Of a stretch of 64,000 bases of DNA, positions 49,057 through 57,610 are shown in pieces; position 1 is the stretch's first letter; every line of letters starts with the position of its first letter. Source of the DNA: Nonomuraea fuscirosea (GTDB lineage: Bacteria; Actinomycetota; Actinomycetes; Streptosporangiales; Streptosporangiaceae); contig NZ_PVNG01000006.1 of the NCBI RefSeq assembly GCF_003001935.1, forward strand, positions 310,001 through 374,000, written 5' to 3'. The notes under the pieces were generated by a model. The model was given only the letters and a program-made list of their open reading frames with translations, had not been told where the DNA came from and did no database searches. The translations under genes and the position numbers were made by a program.

Positions 49057-50013
49057 GTGACTGAACGCGTGCGCGTGGCGGTGCTGGCGGGCGGGCCGTC
49101 CGCCGAGCACGAGGTGTCGCTGCAGTCGGCGCAGGCGGTGCTGGACGCTCTGCCGAGGGACCTGTACGAGCCCGTCGCCGTCATCATCGACCGGCAGGGC
49201 AGATGGCCGACCCGGCTCGACCGCGACCAGGCGGACGTGGTCTTCCCCGTGCTGCACGGCCCGTACGGCGAGGACGGCGTCGTGCAGGGACACCTGGAGA
49301 CGCTGGGCCTCCCGTACGTGGGCTGCGGCGTCCTGGCCTCGGCCGTGGCGATGAACAAGGTGGCGATGCGGCGCGCGTTCCTCGCGGAGGGCATCCCGAT
49401 CACCCCGCACGTGTGGTTCACCGAGCACGAGTGGCGCGCCACCACCGACCCCTGGGGTCTGGTGAAGTCGCTCGACTGGCCGATGTACGTCAAACCGGCC
49501 GGCCTGGGCTCATCCATCGGCGTCTCCCGGGTCACCACCATGGACGAGCTGCGCGCGGGCGTGGAACTGGCGCTCGCCCACGACCGGAAGGTCGTCGTCG
49601 AGCAGGAGGTACGCGCCCGCGAGATCATCTGCGGCGTGCTCGGCGACCACGACACGCCCCAGGCGTCGGTGCCCGGCGAGCTCATCGTGCCCGGCGACTG
49701 GCTGGACTACGAGGCCAAATACCTCAGCCGGGCCGAGATCGCCACCATCCCCGCCGAACTGCCGGAACGGGTGGCCGAGGACGTGCGCGAGCTGTCGCTG
49801 CGCGCCTTCCGGGCGATCGACGGCTACGGCCTGGCCCGGGCCGACCTCCTCTACGAGCAGGACACCGGACGCCTGTGCCTGCTGGAGATCAACACCATGC
49901 CCGGCTTCACCGCCCGTTCCGTCTACGCCAGGGCGTGGGCCGCGAGCGGCGTCCCGTACCCGGAGCTGCTGCGCCGCCTCATCGACCTCGCGTTCGCCAG
50001 GAGCGGCTCGTGA
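49057..50013 (+). CDS. ddl: D-alanine--D-alanine ligase
   Basis: A 318-residue ATP-grasp ligase. N-terminal VAVLAGGPSAEHEVSLQSAQ, the HGPYGEDGVVQGHLE motif and GCGVLASAVAMNK are Ddl signatures; KPAGLGSSIGVS is the ATP-grasp loop and EINTMPGFTARS the metal site. The omega-loop reads LDYEAKYL with the Tyr expected for D-Ala-D-Ala (not D-Ala-D-Lac) ligases. At 318 residues it is a short DdlB-like form. The GTG start has AGGAAGG ahead. It overlaps murF by four bases. It may be a second copy beside a housekeeping ddl. Confidence 0.92.
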   Translation: MTERVRVAVLAGGPSAEHEVSLQSAQAVLDALPRDLYEPVAVIIDRQGRWPTRLDRDQADVVFPVLHGPYGEDGVVQGHLETLGLPYVGCGVLASAVAMNKVAMRRAFLAEGIPITPHVWFTEHEWRATTDPWGLVKSLDWPMYVKPAGLGSSIGVSRVTTMDELRAGVELALAHDRKVVVEQEVRAREIICGVLGDHDTPQASVPGELIVPGDWLDYEAKYLSRAEIATIPAELPERVAEDVRELSLRAFRAIDGYGLARADLLYEQDTGRLCLLEINTMPGFTARSVYARAWAASGVPYPELLRRLIDLAFARSGS

Positions 50014-51346
50014 TCCCCATGACGCTGGGCGAGATCGCCCAGGTCGTCGGCGCGACGCCGCACGACGTACGGGATCCGCGGGCACGGGTGACGGCGCCCG
50101 CGGCGGTCGACTCGCGTGAGGTGGTCGCCGGCGGGCTCTTCGCCGCCACGGCCGGCGCCCGCGTGGACGGGCACGACTACGCGGGGGTCGCCGTCGCGGC
50201 CGGCGCCGTCGCCGTGCTCGCTTCCAGGCCCGTGGGCGTGCCCGCGCTCGTGGTCGAGGACGTCCAGGTCGCGCTCGGCCTGCTGGCCAGGCACGTGCTC
50301 AGCCGCATCGGCCCCACGGTGATCGGCCTGACCGGCTCCGTGGGCAAGACCACCACCAAGGACCTGCTGGCCCAGGTGCTCGAACGGCACGCGGCGACGG
50401 TCGCCACCGACCGGTCGTTCAACAACGAGCTCGGGCTGCCGCTCACCGTGCTGCGGGCCGACGCCGGCACCCGCTACCTGGTGCTGGAGATGGGCGCGGG
50501 CCGCAAGGGCGACCTGACGTACCTGACCGGGATCGCGCCGCCCCAGGTCGGGCTGGTGCTCAACGTCGGCAGCGCGCACGTGGAGCGCATGGGAGCCGGG
50601 CCCGCCGACATCGCCGAGGCCAAGGGCGAACTGGTCGCGGCCCTTCCCGCGGACGGGTTCGCCGTGCTCAACGCCGACGACCCGTACGTCATGGGCATGG
50701 CGGGCCGCACCGGGGCGCGGATCGTGCGCTACGGCCGGTCGCCGGAGGCGCCGGTGCGGGCCGGGGACGTGCGGCCGGCCGCGCCCCCGTCGAGCTCGAC
50801 CTCATCGGCGAGCACCAGGTGGGCAACGCCGTCGCGGCCGCCGCCGTCGCGACCGTGCTCGGGCTGGACGCGGCCGAGATCGCCGCCGGGCTGAACGCGG
50901 CCAGGCGGCGATCATCGGGCCGGCTGGAGATCGTCGAACGAGCCGACGGCGTCACCGTCGTCGACGACGCCTACAACGCCAGCCCCGAATCCATGCGGGC
51001 CGGGCTGCGGGCGGCCAAGGCCCTGGCCGGGAACCGGCGTACCGTCGCCGTGCTCGGCGCGATGGGACAGCAGGCGGACGCCTCGCGCGCCCGGCACGCG
51101 GAGATCGGCCGGCTCGTCGCCGAGCTCGGCTTCGACCTGCTGATCGCGGTCGGACCCGGAGATCCGGTCGCGATGGCGGGCGAAGCGGCCGCCTCAGGAC
51201 GGAACGTGTCCGTCCACGCCGTCGAGGACGTGCCCGCAGCCGTCACGCTGGCCACCGCCCTGCTCCGGCCGGGAGACGTCGTGTTCGTCAAGGCCTCCAG
51301 CGAGGTCGGCCTCGGGGCCTGCGCCCGCGCGCTGGCCGGCGCCTGA
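50010..51346 (+). pseudogene. murF: murF-like gene with internal deletion/frameshift
   Basis: UDP-N-acetylmuramoyl-tripeptide--D-alanyl-D-alanine ligase family. Frame 1 runs from GTG 50010 (or ATG 50019) through the P-loop GLTGSVGKTT at about 106-115, NNELGLPLTVLR and NVGSAHVERMG to GRSPEAPVRAGDVRP near 50780. The rest continues in another frame from about 50785 (APVELDLIGEHQVGNAVAAA; then VDDAYNASPESM) to the stop at 51346. Relative to intact MurF, roughly 15 residues of the joining strand are missing at the shift, so a deletion of about 40-45 bases, not a mere base-calling slip, seems likely. The unshifted frame ends at 50894. Confidence 0.75.
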
Positions 51347-51386
51347 CCACCCGCCTTTCATGCACATCGAAGCGAAACGGAGTTCC

Positions 51387-52109
51387 ATGCGCGCCATCGG
51401 CCTCATCGGCGGGTTGAGCTGGGAATCGACGGTGATCTATTACCAGATCATCAACCAGCGGGTACGCGAGCGGCTCGGCGGCAGCCACTCCGCCGACAGC
51501 CTCATCTGGTCGGTCGACTACACCACGGTCGAGAACCTCATCTTCGCCGACCGCTGGGACGAGGTGAGCGCGCTGCTGACCGAGGCGGGCGGGAAACTGG
51601 AGCGGCTCGGCGCCGAGGTCCTGCTCATCTGCAGCAACACGTTCAGCCGGGTGAGCGACGACGTGGCGCGGGCCGCGAACGTGCCCGTGCTGCACATCGC
51701 CGACGCCGTGGGCGCCGAGGTCCGCGCCAGGGGGATGCGCAAGGTCGGGCTGCTGGGCACGCGCTTCACCATGGAGCAGCCCTTCTACCGCGAGCGGCTG
51801 GCCGCCCACGGCTTCGAGGTGGTCGTACCGGGGCGGGAGCAGCGCGAGCTCGTCCATCGCGTGATCTTCGAGGAGCTGGTGCGCGGGGTGCTGCGGGAGC
51901 CGTCCAGGGACGCCTACGCCCGGATCGTCGCCGATCTCGCCGACGACGGCGCCGAAGCCGTCATCCTCGGCTGCACGGAGATCGAGCTGCTGATCGGCGA
52001 GAAGGACACCGCCGTCCCGGTGCTGCCGAGCGCCCGCCTGCACGCGGAGGCCGCGGCCGCCTTCGCGCTGGCCGGCCCCGCCTTGATCGACCAGGGTCCG
52101 GCCCACTAG
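51387..52109 (+). CDS. Aspartate/glutamate-type amino acid racemase
   Basis: A 240-residue cofactor-independent racemase, YgeA/RacD-like. It begins RAIGLIGGLSWESTVIYYQ; the two catalytic cysteines are in LICSNTFS (about residue 82) and LGCTE (about 197), so the two-base mechanism is intact. It makes D-amino acids, probably for the wall or for the ligase upstream. ACGGAG five bases ahead of ATG 51387 decides the start. Gap to murF only 40 bases, probably the third gene of the operon. Confidence 0.9.
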   Translation: MRAIGLIGGLSWESTVIYYQIINQRVRERLGGSHSADSLIWSVDYTTVENLIFADRWDEVSALLTEAGGKLERLGAEVLLICSNTFSRVSDDVARAANVPVLHIADAVGAEVRARGMRKVGLLGTRFTMEQPFYRERLAAHGFEVVVPGREQRELVHRVIFEELVRGVLREPSRDAYARIVADLADDGAEAVILGCTEIELLIGEKDTAVPVLPSARLHAEAAAAFALAGPALIDQGPAH

Positions 52110-52188
52110 CCTGATCGCCGTTCTGCCGGAACGGCGGGGGCCGAGCGATCGCGCCCCGCCACCACGAAGGCTCGGGGGCCGACTGACG

Positions 52189-52506
52189 ATGAGCGCGGAA
52201 GAGGACTTCGAGCAGGTCGGCGCGGAGCTGGCCGACCTGGGGGTACGGATCTCCCGGATGATGGGCCGTCCCGCGCTCAAGGACCAGGCGGGGAAGGTGT
52301 TCGCGAGCCTCCAGCGCGACGGGGCGATGGTGTTCCGGCTGGTCAGGGAGACCCCGGAACACGCGGCCGCGCTGCGGCTGGCCGGAGCGTCCCTGTTCGA
52401 TCCTTCGGGGCAGGGCAGGGAGATGAAGGACTGGGTGGTCGTGCCGCACACCTCGGCGGGCCAGTGGACCGACCTGGCCGAGGCCGCCCACAGCCGCCCA
52501 CGCTGA
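52189..52506 (+). CDS. TfoX/YjbR-like small protein
   Basis: A 105-residue hypothetical protein. The order RISRMMGRPALKDQAGKVFA, VFRLVRETPEHAAALRLAGA, and SGQGREMKDWVVVP resembles the TfoX/Sxy N-terminal or MmcQ/YjbR fold (a small alpha/beta protein with a conserved W near the C-terminus). Function is unknown. No ribosome site stands out. Confidence 0.6.
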   Translation: MSAEEDFEQVGAELADLGVRISRMMGRPALKDQAGKVFASLQRDGAMVFRLVRETPEHAAALRLAGASLFDPSGQGREMKDWVVVPHTSAGQWTDLAEAAHSRPR

Positions 52507-52591
52507 TCTGCGGATGTTCGGCGACTGGCGGGGCTCCCTCGGCTGCTCCTCGCGGGCCACCGACGCTGAGTCGCTCCGATAATGTGGGCGG

Positions 52592-53173
52592 ATGTTCCCG
52601 GACAAGGTCTACGGCGCCTCCACCCGGGTCATCGGCGACCCGGCGCGTACGGCGCTCCTGCTGCCTGGGCGCGGTTACAACCCCGCCCGGCCGCTGCTCC
52701 ACCTGGCCCGCAAGGTCCTGCTGAGCCATGACTGGACCGTGCAGGAGATCTGGTGGGACGTGCCCGGCACGCTCGACCAGGCCGCCGCCCCCGGCTGGGT
52801 GGCGGAGCAGACGCGGCTGGCGCTGGCCGCGGAGGAGGCGCCGACCGTGTTGCTGGTGGGCAAGTCGCTCGGCACCCTCGCCGCGCCCCTCGCCGCCGGA
52901 CGGGGCCTGCCCGCCGTCTGGATCACCCCGCTGCTCCACATCGAGGACGTGTCGAGCGCGCTCACCGCGACGGACGCGCCCACGCTGCTCATCGGCGGAA
53001 CGGCGGACCCGAGCTGGCCCGCGGGGGCGGCGAATCGGACCGGACTGGAATACCTGGAGCTGCCCGGCGCCGACCACGGCCTGGAGCTGAGAGGCGACGC
53101 GATCGGATCGGCCGAGTTTCTCGTGCGGGTGACCGCGGCCATGGAGGCGTTCGTGGGCGGCTTGTCCCGCTGA
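52592..53173 (+). CDS. Alpha/beta hydrolase-fold protein
   Basis: A 193-residue small hydrolase. ALLLPGRGYNPARPLLHLAR forms the first strand and oxyanion loop, LLVGKSLGTLAAPLAA the nucleophile elbow (G-K-S-L-G) and LELPGADHGLEL the catalytic His region; LIGGTADPSW supplies the Asp. Substrate unknown. TAATGT (52580-52585) ends six bases before the ATG, a leaderless arrangement. Confidence 0.82.
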   Translation: MFPDKVYGASTRVIGDPARTALLLPGRGYNPARPLLHLARKVLLSHDWTVQEIWWDVPGTLDQAAAPGWVAEQTRLALAAEEAPTVLLVGKSLGTLAAPLAAGRGLPAVWITPLLHIEDVSSALTATDAPTLLIGGTADPSWPAGAANRTGLEYLELPGADHGLELRGDAIGSAEFLVRVTAAMEAFVGGLSR

Positions 53174-53177
53174 CCCC

Positions 53178-53360
53178 TCAGGAGCCCGGTATCTCGTTGT
53201 TGGAGTAGTAGGGCGCCGTGAACGGGAACTCGGTCGCCAGCCAGTGGCGCAGGGCGTCGTAGAGCTTGACGTAGAAGCCGGCCTCGTAGGCGGCGGGCGT
53301 CACCCACCAGCTCACGTCCACGTCATGAGCGAGCAGCTCCTCGGTGACCGGTTCGGCCGG
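53178..53360 (-). pseudogene. Gene fragment of unknown family
   Basis: On the minus strand a frame of about 60 residues reads PVTEELLAHDVDVSWWVTPA, then YEAGFYVKLYDALRHWLATE and FPFTAPYYSNNEIPGS before TGA 53178-53180. The sequence looks like the C-terminus of a folded protein, but there is no start codon with a ribosome site; the TetR gene abuts it on the same strand. I do not recognise the family. It may be the tail of a gene truncated by a rearrangement. Confidence 0.4.
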
Positions 53361-53367
53361 CCAGCTG

Positions 53368-53961
53368 TCAGCGGCCGGCCGCGGTGGCCTGTGCCTGTTC
53401 GGCCAGGGTCCTGGCCAGGTCCACCACGATGGCGCGGCGGCGCGCGACGGCGGCCTCCTGGTCCGGCTCGTCCAGGATGAGGCGGCGCAGTTGCGGCACG
53501 GCGAAGTTCCACGCCACCAGCCCCAGGACGGTGAACAGCCAGTCCTGGGCCGTCTCCCGGCCCTCCAGGCCCGCCTCCACCAGGCCGTCCACGTGCCCGC
53601 GGTAGGACAGCAGGCGTTCCTCCCCGCCCTCGATCCGGTCGCCGGTGGTCTCCAGCGACTCCCACAGCAGCAGCCGGATCAGCTCCGGGTGCTCCTGGTA
53701 CCAGTCGAACAGCTGCCCCACCGACTCGGGCAGCGTGCGCGGGTCGAGGGTCACCGCGTGGCAGATCTCGTCCATCTTGGCCCGCACGACCAGGCCGAAC
53801 AGCTTCTCCTTGCCGCCGTAGTAGAGGTAGATCGCCTGCTTGTTGGCCTGCGCGGCGGCGGCGATGCGGTCGATCCTGGCGCCGGCCAGCCCATGCTCGG
53901 CGAACTCGGCGGTGGCGGCCTGAAAGAGCCGCTGCCGGGTCGCCTCCGCGTCGTATCTCAT
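53368..53961 (-). CDS. TetR-family transcriptional repressor
   Basis: A 197-residue TetR protein: HTH ARIDRIAAAAQANKQAIYLY, then YGGKEKLFGLVV, and a ligand domain with DWYQEHPELIRLLLWESLE that resembles TetR 16078. It is divergent from the SDR at 54050; a TAAACCA-TGGTTTA operator lies between. ATG 53961 is preceded by AATTAAACC without a clear ribosome site. Confidence 0.92.
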   Translation of the reverse strand: MRYDAEATRQRLFQAATAEFAEHGLAGARIDRIAAAAQANKQAIYLYYGGKEKLFGLVVRAKMDEICHAVTLDPRTLPESVGQLFDWYQEHPELIRLLLWESLETTGDRIEGGEERLLSYRGHVDGLVEAGLEGRETAQDWLFTVLGLVAWNFAVPQLRRLILDEPDQEAAVARRRAIVVDLARTLAEQAQATAAGR

Positions 53962-54011
53962 GCAGCAATTAAACCATCCAGTTGACTTTCTCGCCCAATC
54001 GCGGCAAGGTC

Positions 54012-54031
54012 TAAACCAACCAGATGGTTTA
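54012..54031. promoter_or_regulatory. TetR operator before SDR 54050
   Basis: TAAACCAaccagaTGGTTTA has 7-bp arms around six bases. A single TAAACCATC half-site recurs at 53969-53977 next to the TetR start, so both promoters may be bound. Confidence 0.65.
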
Positions 54032-54049
54032 TTTCTGAGAGGGATCATC

Positions 54050-54832
54050 ATGACCACGACCACGCTCGCCCCCATGCCGACCGGCTCTCCCCTGCCCGCG
54101 GCGCTCGAAGACCGCACTGTGATGATCATCGGCGGCAGCTCCGGCATCGGCCTGGCCGCCGGCGAGCTGCTGGCCTCGGTCGGCGCCCGAGTCGTCCTCG
54201 TGGGGCGCGACAAGGCCCGCCTGGAGACGGCTCTCGACCACGTCCGCGCGACGCCCGGCGCCTCCGCGCTCGGGATCGCCGCCGACGGAAACGACGAGAG
54301 CGCGGTGGAACGAGCCCTCGACCAGGCCGGCCAGGTCGACCACGTCCTCGTGACCGCGGGCACCATCGCCGCCGGAGCGCTGCTCGACACGCCGCGCGAG
54401 CGGGTCAGCGAGGTGGTGGACGGACGCATCTGGGGTGCGTACGGCGTCGCCCGCGCCGCCGCCCCCCGCCTGCCCGCCGGCGGTTCGATCACCTTCACCT
54501 CGGGCCTCTACCTGATGCGCCCCGTCCCCGGAGCGTCGGCGAGCATCGCCGGCATCGGCGCGGTGGAAGGGCTGACCAGGGCACTGGCGGTGGAGCTGGC
54601 GCCGCGGCGGCTGCGGGTCAACGCCGTCCGCTACGGAGTGGTCGACACGCCGCTGGCACGTACGGCGATGGAGCTGGCCGACGACGCGGCGGTGGCGGCC
54701 GCGGGAGAGGGATTGCTGATCGGCCGGTTGGGCACGGCGCAGGAGGCGGCCTCGGCCTCGCTGTTCCTCATGGCGAACAACCTTATGACGGGCACGGTGC
54801 TCACCGTCGACGGCGGCCAGGGCCTGGTCTGA
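54050..54832 (+). CDS. SDR-family protein with altered active site
   Basis: A 260-residue SDR. The cofactor motif is GGSSGIGLAAG near residue 29, and VTAGTI corresponds to NNAG. The usual Y-x3-K segment reads PGASASIAGIGAVEGLTRAL, lacking the Tyr and the Lys, so classical dehydrogenase chemistry is doubtful. GTVLTVDGGQGLV closes the fold. A nearly identical segment occurs in a small group of actinobacterial SDRs as far as I remember, so the variant may be genuine. Regulated by TetR 53368. Confidence 0.87.
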   Translation: MTTTTLAPMPTGSPLPAALEDRTVMIIGGSSGIGLAAGELLASVGARVVLVGRDKARLETALDHVRATPGASALGIAADGNDESAVERALDQAGQVDHVLVTAGTIAAGALLDTPRERVSEVVDGRIWGAYGVARAAAPRLPAGGSITFTSGLYLMRPVPGASASIAGIGAVEGLTRALAVELAPRRLRVNAVRYGVVDTPLARTAMELADDAAVAAAGEGLLIGRLGTAQEAASASLFLMANNLMTGTVLTVDGGQGLV

Positions 54833-54867
54833 TCTCCTGCCGCCGCCGACGGATCCGCCACGCGTCC

Positions 54868-55896
54868 TTACGGCAGGTTGAGCTGCCAGGAGACGCCGAA
54901 GCGGTCGTTGACCCAGCCGAAGCGGGTGCTGAAGCCGTAGGAGCCGAGCGGCATCAGCGCCTGCCCGCCCTCGACGAGCGCGCCGTAGAGCCGTTCGAGC
55001 TCCTCCTCGCTGCCGCACGTGACGTAGAGCGACATCGACGGCGTGAACTCGAATCCGTGCTTGACGAAGCTGTCGCTGCACAGGTGCTCCTGACCCGCCA
55101 GGGTGAAGCGGGCGAGCTTGATCGAGCCCTCCTTGCCCTGCTCGCCGGGGCCGTAACGGTCGGCGTGGACGACCTTGGCGTCGTCGAACAGCGACACGTA
55201 GAAGTTCATGGCCTCCTCCGCGTCGCCCTTCTGGAACATGAGGAAGGGAGCCACCTTCTGCAGCGGCGGCGCGGGCGGCGCCGCCTCCTCCTCGGGGGCG
55301 TAGAAGGCGGTGGTCCTGGCGACCGCGGCGGCGACCTCGTCGGCCGGCGCGCCCGCGGCCTGGTGGGCCTCGCCCCAGGCCCGGCAGGCGCCGGTGATGT
55401 AGGCGCGGCCCTCGTCGGTCTGGTGGAAGGTGGCCTCGTCGACCCGCTCGCCGCCCCGCAGGTGCAGAGCCAGGCCGAGCAGCGCCAGGTCCCAGCCGAC
55501 GCCGACCGAGCCGGGGCCGAACTGTCCCCAGAACTCCGGCGGCACCTCGGCGGTGTGGCGCAGTTCGAGCTCGGTGCCGCCGTCCTTGCCGGTCAGGCGC
55601 ACCTCGACCTCGGAGAAGCCGGGGTCGGGGCCGAAGAGCCAGCTGACCTTCAACAGGCTGGGCGGCTCACATCGCAGGATCTCGCCACCTGCGTTGCCCT
55701 CCAGCTGGTACGTGCCGCCCAGCCGCAGATCGCCGCTGACGGGCAGGAACCAGCGGGAGAGCCGGTCGCCGTCGGTGCACGCCTGCCAGACGTCCTCGAT
55801 CTCGGCGTCGTAGTGGCGCCGCAGCACCACGGTCTTGCGTTCGCCGTCGAGCAGCTCCCTGTGCGCTTCGGCGAGCTCGTCGATGATCTTCCTCAT
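54868..55896 (-). CDS. AHSA1-SRPBCC domain fused to a PhnB/VOC domain
   Basis: A 342-residue two-domain protein. Residues 20-185 are an AHSA1/SRPBCC domain (VLRRHYDAEIEDVWQACTDG, RLSRWFLPVSGDLRLGGTYQ); residues 210-340 are a PhnB-type VOC domain (QKVAPFLMFQKGDAEEAMNF, DRYGPGEQGKEGSIKLARFT and NDRFGVSWQLNLP). Both are commonly separate ArsR-partner genes. It overlaps the ArsR gene (ATGA), the standard ArsR-SRPBCC pairing. A natural fusion of ligand-binding modules, function unknown. Confidence 0.88.
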   Translation of the reverse strand: MRKIIDELAEAHRELLDGERKTVVLRRHYDAEIEDVWQACTDGDRLSRWFLPVSGDLRLGGTYQLEGNAGGEILRCEPPSLLKVSWLFGPDPGFSEVEVRLTGKDGGTELELRHTAEVPPEFWGQFGPGSVGVGWDLALLGLALHLRGGERVDEATFHQTDEGRAYITGACRAWGEAHQAAGAPADEVAAAVARTTAFYAPEEEAAPPAPPLQKVAPFLMFQKGDAEEAMNFYVSLFDDAKVVHADRYGPGEQGKEGSIKLARFTLAGQEHLCSDSFVKHGFEFTPSMSLYVTCGSEEELERLYGALVEGGQALMPLGSYGFSTRFGWVNDRFGVSWQLNLP

Positions 55897-56243
55897 GTGT
55901 CCTCCGTATCGTCTTTCCTGTGGCGTTCTCGCCTGCCGCGGGCCAGCTCCGTCGCCAGGGCGTCCAGGCGCTGGCTCCAGAACCCGCGAAAGCGTTCCAG
56001 CCAGAGATCGACCTCCTGCAGCGGGCCCGGCTCGACGGCGTAGAGCCGCCGGGTGCCCTCGGCCCGTACGCTGGCGAACCCGTTGTCGCGCAGCACCCGC
56101 AGGTGCTGGGAGACGGCAGGCTGGGAGATGCCGAACTCGCGCTGGATGACAGCGGTCACCTCGCCGGAGCTCTGCTCGCCGCCGGCGAGCAGCTCCAGGA
56201 TCCGGCGACGCACCGGATCCCCGAGAACGTCGAAAGCGTGCAC
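55893..56243 (-). CDS. ArsR-family repressor
   Basis: A 116-residue winged-helix regulator of the SRPBCC-partner ArsR group (FDVLGDPVRRRILELLAGGE; FGISQPAVSQHLRVLRDNGF; YAVEPGPLQEVDLWLERFR). No metal-binding cysteines are present, so it is probably a non-metal ArsR. Starts the operon with the fusion gene; TATATAAG-rich sequence (56264-56275) upstream may be the promoter. Confidence 0.9.
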   Translation of the reverse strand: MHAFDVLGDPVRRRILELLAGGEQSSGEVTAVIQREFGISQPAVSQHLRVLRDNGFASVRAEGTRRLYAVEPGPLQEVDLWLERFRGFWSQRLDALATELARGRRERHRKDDTEDT

Positions 56244-56282
56244 GACCGGAGTATTTCAGTACACGCTTATATAAGTCAATCC

Positions 56283-56888
56283 TTAGTCATCGAGGCCACG
56301 GGCGCTGAGCGCCTCCCCCAGCGCGTCGGCGTGCCGCAGCGACCCCACCACCAGCGGCACCGCGAACGCCCGCACGCTGCGCTCGACACCCCTGGCCCGC
56401 TGCGCCTCCCTGACGCGCGTGGCCAGCTCCGCCACCACCGGCACGCTGCGAATGGTCAGCGACAGCAGCAACGACACCCGGAACGGGTCCAGCCCCACGA
56501 ACCTGGCCGGCGACAGGCAGCGCTCCAGCGCCGCCATCATGGCCGAGGCGCGGGTGGTGAGCGTCACCAGCCCGGCCAGCGCCACCGCCAGCACCACCCG
56601 CAGCACCGTGGACAGCGCCCCCTGCAGATCGACGAACAGCCACTGCATCCCGAACAGCGCCACGGCGAACCAGCGCACCGGCTTGACCTGCGCCCACGCC
56701 GCCGCCAGGCTCACCCGCGACAACGCGTACAGGCCCGCCACCACGACCGCGGCCACCCCCAGCGCCGCCGGCGAACCCAGCAGCACCAGCACCGTGCACG
56801 CCACCGCCAGCCCGGCCAGCTTGACGCCGGCCGGCAGGCGGTGCAGCGGGGAGGAGCCGGGGACGTAGGCGCCGAGCAGACCGTTCAT
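56283..56888 (-). CDS. bioN: ECF transporter T component (BioN-like)
   Basis: A 201-residue membrane protein of the CbiQ/EcfT family with five or six helices and the coupling helix motif ARGVERSVRA (A-R-G) before a final SARG (LSARGLDD). It anchors the ATPases and the substrate-binding protein. Being in one operon with bioM and a bioY gene, it most likely serves biotin. ATG 56888 overlaps the end of the ATPase gene (ATGA). Confidence 0.88.
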   Translation of the reverse strand: MNGLLGAYVPGSSPLHRLPAGVKLAGLAVACTVLVLLGSPAALGVAAVVVAGLYALSRVSLAAAWAQVKPVRWFAVALFGMQWLFVDLQGALSTVLRVVLAVALAGLVTLTTRASAMMAALERCLSPARFVGLDPFRVSLLLSLTIRSVPVVAELATRVREAQRARGVERSVRAFAVPLVVGSLRHADALGEALSARGLDD

Positions 56889-57562
56889 GCCATCAGCTTG
56901 CGGTAGAAGGCGATGGCCTCGTCGGGGGCGCCGTCGGCGACGACGCGGCCGTCGTCGATCACCAGCACCCGGTCGAAGCCCGCCAGCAGCGGCAGATCGT
57001 GCGTGACCACGAGCACCTGCTGCGTCATCTCGCGCAGCAGGGCGGCGACCTGGCGGGAGTGGCGCAGGTCGAGCAGTGTGGTCGGCTCGTCCATGACCAG
57101 GATCCGCGGCTCCAGCACCATGACCGAGCACAGCGCCAGCAACTGCTTCTGGCCACCTGAGAGGTGGTGCGCGGGATGGTCGGCGTGGCCGGCCAGGCCG
57201 TAACGGCCGAGGACCTCCGTCACGCGTTGCTCCACCTCCGCGCGCGGCAGCTTGCTGCGGCGCAGGGAGAAGGCCACGTCCTCGGCCACGGTCGGCATCA
57301 CGATCTGCGCGTCGGGGTCGGTGAAGACGAACCCGACGTCGCGCCGGATCCGCGGGCCCTTGCGGCGGGTGTCCAGGCCGAGCACGGTGACGCTGCCGGA
57401 CGTCGGCACGGCCAGGCCGTTGATCAGGCGGGCCAGGGTGCTCTTGCCCGAGCCGTTGGCGCCGACCACGCCGACGCGGCTCTCGGACAGGGAGGCGGTC
57501 ACGCCGCGCAGCACGTCGCGCTCGCCCAGGCGTACGTGCACGTCGGAGAAGTCGATGCTCAT
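56885..57562 (-). CDS. bioM: ECF transporter ATPase (BioM-like)
   Basis: A 225-residue ABC ATPase: Walker A GANGSGKST at about 34-42, Q-loop VFTDPDAQIVMP, signature HLSGGQKQLLALC and Walker B ILVMDEPT. It is of the CbiO/BioM group. With the T component downstream and BioY upstream on the same strand it forms a BioMNY transporter. Confidence 0.9.
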   Translation of the reverse strand: MSIDFSDVHVRLGERDVLRGVTASLSESRVGVVGANGSGKSTLARLINGLAVPTSGSVTVLGLDTRRKGPRIRRDVGFVFTDPDAQIVMPTVAEDVAFSLRRSKLPRAEVEQRVTEVLGRYGLAGHADHPAHHLSGGQKQLLALCSVMVLEPRILVMDEPTTLLDLRHSRQVAALLREMTQQVLVVTHDLPLLAGFDRVLVIDDGRVVADGAPDEAIAFYRKLMA

Positions 57563-57610
57563 CTCAGACCGCCTCGAACGGACCCGGCGGACGCCGGTGT
57601 GGTGCCCACC

